DNA from: Acidobacteriaceae bacterium
GTDB lineage: Bacteria > Acidobacteriota > Terriglobia > Terriglobales > Acidobacteriaceae
Assembly: GCA_027306745.1 (NCBI GenBank)
Contig: DAHUZD010000380.1
Location: forward strand, 1 to 10,268
Length of the DNA stretch: 10,268 nt
Reading direction: 5' to 3'
Shown piece after piece: positions 7,088 to 10,268 of this stretch. How positions within the stretch are numbered: the stretch's first letter is position 1; the number at the start of each line of letters is the position of its first letter. Both the position numbers and the translations under genes were made by a program. A model generated the notes under the pieces. It was not told the DNA's origin. It made no database searches and worked only from the letters and a program-made list of their open reading frames with translations.

Positions 7088-7114
7088 CCATCGGCGGACA
7101 AAATGCAAACTTTA
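7088..7114 (-). promoter_or_regulatory. Sigma-28 (FliA) promoter upstream of flgM
   Basis: Read on the minus strand, this site is TAAAGTTT (7107-7114), an 11-bp spacer (7096-7106), then GCCGATGG (7088-7095). The published enterobacterial FliA consensus is TAAAGTTT-N11-GCCGATAA, so the -35 octamer and spacer are exact and the -10 octamer matches at six of eight positions. An AT-rich stretch (about 7115-7135) lies upstream of it. Transcription would start about 15-20 nt before the flgM ATG at 7064, a short leader containing the AGGAGG site. The promoter should drive flgM, the flgN-like gene, flgK and flgL as a late, sigma-28-dependent unit. Read-through from flgJ is also possible, since no terminator is seen in the 95-bp gap. 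Confidence 0.85.
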
Positions 7115-7159
7115 GTACTGAATTACAAAAAGTTCCGCTTGACAGCCTTTCCCTTCCCA

Positions 7160-7669
7160 TTACGGGAGCGGATGGATCGCCAGCCGTGGCTGCGGCAGAG
7201 CGATCGGAGTGGCCGCCCTGCGCAGGCCCAGCATCTTTTTCCCGCCGGATTCATCCTCTTCCGCACCGTTGCGCGCCCCTGCGGCCATGGCTCCCGCTTT
7301 GGATGCCTGCCGGGCCGCATCGTCGGCCGCCTCAATCGGAGCCATTTGCGCCAGAATATGCTGCGCAATTCCCAGCCCGCCCGCAGACGCCAGCGCATCG
7401 GCCAAGGCCTGCGTGCCCAGGCTGTCCACCGTACCCAAGCTGCCGCTCATCGTGCCGTCGGCACCATCGCTGCCGCCCAGGCCATCACTGCCGGCAAAGA
7501 GTGGATCTTCTTTCAGTGGTTTCAACAGCTCCTGCAAAAAATTGGCTTCAAACTCCTGCGCGGCTTTGCGCAACCGTGGACTGGCCGACGCTGCGGCACT
7601 GGCGCTGCGCGTCTGTACCAGGCTGGGGGAAAGCTGGTGCAGATTCATCATGTGCGCTCCGTGTGTCAT
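7160..7669 (-). CDS. flgJ: Short FlgJ: flagellar rod-binding/capping protein without muramidase domain
   Basis: A 169-residue protein matching the N-terminal rod-binding domain of FlgJ, which caps and guides assembly of the flagellar rod in the periplasm. The key segment is LRKAAQEFEANFLQELLKPL (residues 33-52), corresponding to the family's LxxAAxxFEAxFLxxLLKxM helix. A Gly/Ser/Asp-rich stretch (59-80) and a helix (about 85-110) follow. Residues 111-169 are low-complexity Ala/Gly/basic with no family match. The peptidoglycan-hydrolase (muramidase) half of enterobacterial FlgJ is absent, as in many bacteria outside Gammaproteobacteria. Two starts are credible: ATG 7669 (GGAGG, 4-nt spacing) and ATG 7651 (GGAG, 5-nt spacing), six codons apart; I list the longer. 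It lies 66 bp after flgI, in the same reading frame as it. A separate hydrolase encoded elsewhere would be needed to open the cell wall. Confidence 0.85.
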   Translation of the reverse strand: MTHGAHMMNLHQLSPSLVQTRSASAAASASPRLRKAAQEFEANFLQELLKPLKEDPLFAGSDGLGGSDGADGTMSGSLGTVDSLGTQALADALASAGGLGIAQHILAQMAPIEAADDAARQASKAGAMAAGARNGAEEDESGGKKMLGLRRAATPIALPQPRLAIHPLP

Positions 7670-7693
7670 GTTGCCTCCGTTGTCTACTTCCCT

Positions 7694-7717
7694 GTTGCCG
7701 TTGCCGTTGCCGCTGCC
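7694..7717 (-). repeat. Tandem hexamer repeat in the flgI-flgJ gap
   Basis: On the plus strand GTTGCC occurs three times in a row (7694-7711) and is followed by GCTGCC (7712-7717). On the transcribed strand this is GGCAGC then three GGCAAC. It lies in the 66-bp gap between flgI and flgJ and, in the shared frame of both genes, would read Gly-Ser-(Gly-Asn)x3. It could vary in copy number by slippage. Confidence 0.8.
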
Positions 7718-7735
7718 TGCGCGCTGGCTTTTTGC

Positions 7736-9028
7736 CTAGATCACCACCAGCTCGGCCTCCAGCGCGCCCGCCTGCTTCATCGCCTGCAAGATCGAGATCA
7801 CATCCGTCGCCGTTGCACCTATCGCCTGCAAGTTGCGCACCAGGTCGTCCACCGTGGCGCCCTCTTTGAGCTGGATGCGATTGACGGGTTGATTGTTCAC
7901 CTGCACCTGCGTCTGCGGCACCACCTCTGTGCTGCCGCCTCCGAAGGCATTCGGCTGCGAGACTTCAAATTGCGTCACCACGTCGATGGCCAGCCCGCCA
8001 TGCAAAATCGAAACCGGCAGCAGGCGTACATTGCCGCCAATCACCACCGTTCCCGTACGTTCCTTCACCACCACACGCGCCTTGGGATAGACGTGCACCG
8101 GCAACGACTGCACCTGCGCCAGCAGCATGGGACTATCCTGGCCGGCGGGAACATCCAAATGAATCTGACGGCTGTCGAGCGCACGGGCGGCGCTGCGCCC
8201 CAGCGCGCGATTGATGTCGTCGGCCACGCCGGTCGTGGTTTCAAAGTCAGACTCGTGCATCTCAATGGTCAATGCACGCATACCAGCCAGTGACATGGGC
8301 ACGGCTCGCTCGACCAGCGCGCCTTCGGGGATGCGCGCGCTGTCAGGAAAATTTAACTGTTTGGTGTTGCCATTGGCGCTAACCGAGTAGCCGCCCACCA
8401 CCAACGGCCCTTGCGCCTCAGCGTAAATCTGGCCGTCGGGGCCGTAGAGCGGCGTCATCAGCAACATGCCGCCGGTCAAGCTGCGCGCGTCACCGGTCGA
8501 GGCCAATGTGACGTCAATTTTGGCTCCCGGCTGAGCAAAGGGCGGCAACGTCGCCTCCACAAATACGGCGGCCATATTTTTCACCATGACCGTCGTCAAC
8601 GGATAGGGCACCACAATGCCCAGACGCTGCAAGGTGGAAAAAAGCGTTTGCAGGGGAAAGTACGTCATCTGGCTGTCGCCCGTGTTTTGCAGCCCCACCA
8701 CGATGCCATAGCCAATGAGTTGATTGTCGCGTATGCCCGCAATCGAACTAACATCTTTCAACAAAGCTTCACGCACCACGGGACGCGCATTGCCGCTGGC
8801 CGCAGGTGAAGCCGCAGAGGATGGAGCACTGGGCTGCGTGGCTGCGACCTTCGCAACCGCAGCGCGGGTCGGCGTTGTGGCAGATGCGGAGGCAGTTGCC
8901 GGGGCCGGCTTCGCCAGAGCTGCCTGGGCCTGCGCGCGGGCCGAGAACCAACTCAGCAGAGCACACAAGCTCAGCAGCAAGAGCATCGCTCTGCCGCTCT
9001 GGCCCTTGGTTCCCCGAAGTGTCTGCAT
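7736..9028 (-). CDS. flgI: Flagellar P-ring protein FlgI
   Basis: A 430-residue periplasmic protein that forms the P-ring around the flagellar rod in the peptidoglycan layer. An N-terminal signal peptide is clear: basic n-region, hydrophobic core MLLLLSLCALLSWF (15-28) and an Ala-x-Ala cleavage region (ARAQA, 30-34). The mature P-ring domain begins at about residue 84, with IRDNQLIGYGIVVGLQNTGD (99-118) and STGDARSLTGGMLLMTPLYG (177-196), both hallmarks of FlgI. The C-terminus LEAELVVI is the normal FlgI ending. Between signal and domain is an Ala/Pro/Thr-rich linker (37-83) not present in enterobacterial FlgI. I chose ATG 9028 (AGAGG, 6-nt spacing); an in-frame GTG at 9049 with GGAG is a credible alternative adding seven residues. 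It follows flgH with a 33-bp gap from this start (12 bp from the GTG). Confidence 0.95.
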   Translation of the reverse strand: MQTLRGTKGQSGRAMLLLLSLCALLSWFSARAQAQAALAKPAPATASASATTPTRAAVAKVAATQPSAPSSAASPAASGNARPVVREALLKDVSSIAGIRDNQLIGYGIVVGLQNTGDSQMTYFPLQTLFSTLQRLGIVVPYPLTTVMVKNMAAVFVEATLPPFAQPGAKIDVTLASTGDARSLTGGMLLMTPLYGPDGQIYAEAQGPLVVGGYSVSANGNTKQLNFPDSARIPEGALVERAVPMSLAGMRALTIEMHESDFETTTGVADDINRALGRSAARALDSRQIHLDVPAGQDSPMLLAQVQSLPVHVYPKARVVVKERTGTVVIGGNVRLLPVSILHGGLAIDVVTQFEVSQPNAFGGGSTEVVPQTQVQVNNQPVNRIQLKEGATVDDLVRNLQAIGATATDVISILQAMKQAGALEAELVVI

Positions 9029-9061
9029 CGCCTGCCTCTGCTTCAACACAGCCCGCTCCCT

Positions 9062-9811
9062 TTAGAAGATCGCGATCTTTTCCAGCGTTCGCACCAGCCA
9101 ATTGGGCCGGTGAGTGTAGTCGTTGATGATGCCCTTGCCCACCACGCGCACCTCCAAACCGGAGATGGCCGTGGAAAGAATCTGGTTGGACGGGCTGACA
9201 TCCTCTGGCCGCACGATACCGCGCAGTAGAATCGTCTCCGTCTGCTCGTTAAACTCCAACTGCCGCGCCGCGGAGATGACCAGCATTCCATTCGGCAGCA
9301 CATCGGCCACTTCACCTTCAATGGTTGTGTCCAAACTATTGTTGGTCACGCTCTGGCCCTGCGCGTTGAGCGCAGAGCTGGCATTTGCGTTCAGCATATT
9401 GGCTGCGGCGCTGGAGGGTGACAAGGTTCCAAAGAGCGAGGCCAATTGCGAATTGGCCGAGGATGCGCGTTGATTTTTCACCGTGCCCTGCGTCGAGGCA
9501 TTCAAACTCTCCGAGACCATGATGGAGATGAGATCGTGCGGATGAATGGCCTTCACGTCGGGGGAGAGCGTGGTCAGCCGCCCGGTATTGGACCAGATAG
9601 AGCCGGGGGTGCTGGCCGTGGGATACAACTTCTCCACGCGCGCGATGTACTCGGCCATGTCGGTGCTGGCCGGGTTGGGCTTGATCTGATTGGAAGGCGA
9701 ATTTTTCTGCTTCTTAGCCCCAGCAGCGTTGGGTGCCAGCAGGCACAGGCTGAGCAGCGCCAACCCTGCTGCGCGCAGGTCGGTATGGATGAAAGTGTGT
9801 GAGTTTCTCAT
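9062..9811 (-). CDS. flgH: Flagellar L-ring protein FlgH
   Basis: A 249-residue protein of the L-ring, which surrounds the flagellar rod in the outer membrane. Family features are SIWSNTGRLTTLSPDVKAIH, with HDLISIMVSESLNAST just after it (the GDLLxIxIxE region), IEGEVADVLPNGMLVISAAR (about 165-184), the QTETILLRGIVRPEDVSPSN motif (about 191-210) and the VVGKGIINDY C-terminal strand. The first 32 residues form a signal peptide with hydrophobic core AAGLALLSLCLLA and an AxA-type site near 30-32. The usual lipoprotein lipobox (LxGC) is missing: the only nearby cysteine is C23, in SLCLL. The ATG overlaps the flgA stop (ATGA), and GGAG lies 8 nt upstream. A much longer in-frame ORF upstream is only the shadow of flgA. 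Confidence 0.93.
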   Translation of the reverse strand: MRNSHTFIHTDLRAAGLALLSLCLLAPNAAGAKKQKNSPSNQIKPNPASTDMAEYIARVEKLYPTASTPGSIWSNTGRLTTLSPDVKAIHPHDLISIMVSESLNASTQGTVKNQRASSANSQLASLFGTLSPSSAAANMLNANASSALNAQGQSVTNNSLDTTIEGEVADVLPNGMLVISAARQLEFNEQTETILLRGIVRPEDVSPSNQILSTAISGLEVRVVGKGIINDYTHRPNWLVRTLEKIAIF

Positions 9812-10268
9812 GGCAGCAACTCCACCGATCCAGCCGCGCGTACCACGCCTGCGATCGTCTCTTCCGGTTGGCCAAAGCCGCTGGTCCGGCGCAGATGAAT
9901 CACCTGTCCGGCACGGCCATATTCGAGCGCAATCGCAGCCAGATTCATCTGCAAATCCGGCTCCCGGTTCCAGAGCGTCACCCGATCGCCTGCACGCACC
10001 AGCACTGGCGCTGAAGTCGGATAGGCCTGCGCCGCCTGCGGCTGCGCCATACGCACCGTCAGCGGTCGATAGCCGGGAAGCTGCGGCAGCGATGCATGCG
10101 GCATCTGAGCGGCCCATACACTGGGAGCCACCACAGAAGCCGAAGCCTCCGCATGGGTTGAGGGAGTCACTAGAACAGTTGCCTTGCGCGCAGCCGTGTG
10201 TGCGGCTGCTTGCTTGGGCAGGGCGATGGCGACGAGCGGGCGGGATGGATGTGCGCAATCCTGCACCT
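9808..10268 (-). CDS. flgA: FlgA, flagellar P-ring assembly chaperone, 5'-truncated by window edge
   Basis: The C-terminal part (152 codons and more) of FlgA, a periplasmic chaperone needed for FlgI to form the P-ring. Residue numbers here count from the first full in-frame codon in the window. The end of the protein carries the SAF-type domain: PVLVRAGDRVTLWNREPDLQ (about 86-105), MNLAAIALEYGRAGQVIHLR (106-125), and a final GVVRAAGSVELLP. These match the FlgA pattern VxxGxxV, AxALxxGxxGDxI, VxxxGxV. An upstream CAHPSRPLVAI segment resembles the cysteine-containing middle of FlgA. The frame is open through the right edge; a GTG at 10266 could be read as a start, but FlgA proteins are usually over 200 residues with a signal peptide, so the gene most likely continues beyond the window. 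The TGA overlaps the flgH ATG by four bases (ATGA), which suggests coupled translation. Upstream neighbours are probably flgF and flgG, by analogy. Confidence 0.88.
   Translation of the reverse strand, partial: VQDCAHPSRPLVAIALPKQAAAHTAARKATVLVTPSTHAEASASVVAPSVWAAQMPHASLPQLPGYRPLTVRMAQPQAAQAYPTSAPVLVRAGDRVTLWNREPDLQMNLAAIALEYGRAGQVIHLRRTSGFGQPEETIAGVVRAAGSVELLP
9820..9823 (-). promoter_or_regulatory. Ribosome binding site of flgH inside flgA
   Basis: GGAG on the minus strand, 8 nt before the flgH ATG and within the last codons of flgA. It supports the ATG at 9811 over the much longer upstream frame, and fits translational coupling at the ATGA overlap. Confidence 0.65.

Noticed and set aside
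7103..8293. A 396-codon plus-strand ORF antisense to flgI and flgJ
   Set aside because: The minus strand here encodes clearly conserved FlgI and FlgJ; the plus-strand product is rich in His, Arg and Gln with no recognisable domain, as expected for a shadow frame in GC-rich coding DNA.
9812..10258. A 149-residue N-terminal extension of FlgH in the same frame
   Set aside because: It is the shadow of flgA; the ATG at 9811 gives a proper signal peptide and the ATGA overlap with flgA.
10264..10266. GTG as the real start of flgA
   Set aside because: The frame is open to the window edge, and the protein would lack the signal peptide and N-terminal region of FlgA.
1..10268. CRISPR arrays, tRNA or rRNA genes, insertion sequences, phage or defence genes
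   Set aside because: Nearly all of the window is accounted for by conserved housekeeping and flagellar genes; no repeat-spacer pattern, transposase motif or structured RNA gene was recognised.

Overview
The window reads as chromosomal DNA of a motile diderm (Gram-negative) bacterium. It carries genes for the flagellar L-ring and P-ring, which only bacteria with an outer membrane need. The moderately GC-rich composition, the gene order flgA-flgH-flgI-flgJ-flgM-flgN-flgK-flgL, and the style of the ArnT-like glycosyltransferase suggest an Acidobacteriota (Terriglobia-like) chromosome. That assignment is inference from protein character, not a database match.

Left part (1-3985): three non-flagellar genes. 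On the plus strand is the 3' part of a SixA-type phosphohistidine phosphatase gene, whose start lies outside the window. Its 3' end overlaps by 49 bp the end of a convergent, complete Ppx/GppA-family exopolyphosphatase gene on the minus strand. Divergent from ppx, across a 128-bp intergenic region, is a complete multi-membrane-spanning ArnT/PMT-like glycosyltransferase on the plus strand. It ends only 4 bp before the convergent flagellar cluster.

Right part (3990-10268): a compact flagellar gene cluster, all on the minus strand, so transcription runs from right to left. In transcription order it encodes FlgA (P-ring chaperone, 5' end outside the window), FlgH (L-ring), FlgI (P-ring), a short FlgJ (rod-binding domain only), FlgM (anti-sigma-28), a small probable FlgN-like chaperone, and the hook-filament junction proteins FlgK and FlgL. 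The first four finish the hook-basal body. The last four belong to the later stage, when sigma-28 is released and the filament is built.

The most informative non-coding signal is a near-consensus sigma-28 (FliA) promoter between flgJ and flgM: TAAAGTTT, 11-bp spacer, GCCGATGG, followed by a strong AGGAGG ribosome binding site for flgM. It divides the cluster into an upstream basal-body block and a late block that sigma-28 can transcribe by itself, with flgM as its own negative-feedback gene. Other points worth a look are a FlgH with no lipoprotein cysteine motif, an alanine-rich linker in FlgI, an flgI-flgJ junction that is open in frame apart from one TAG codon, and the convergent sixA/ppx overlap. 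No RNA genes, CRISPR arrays, insertion sequences or mobile elements were seen, and no gene-free stretch exceeds about 130 bp.
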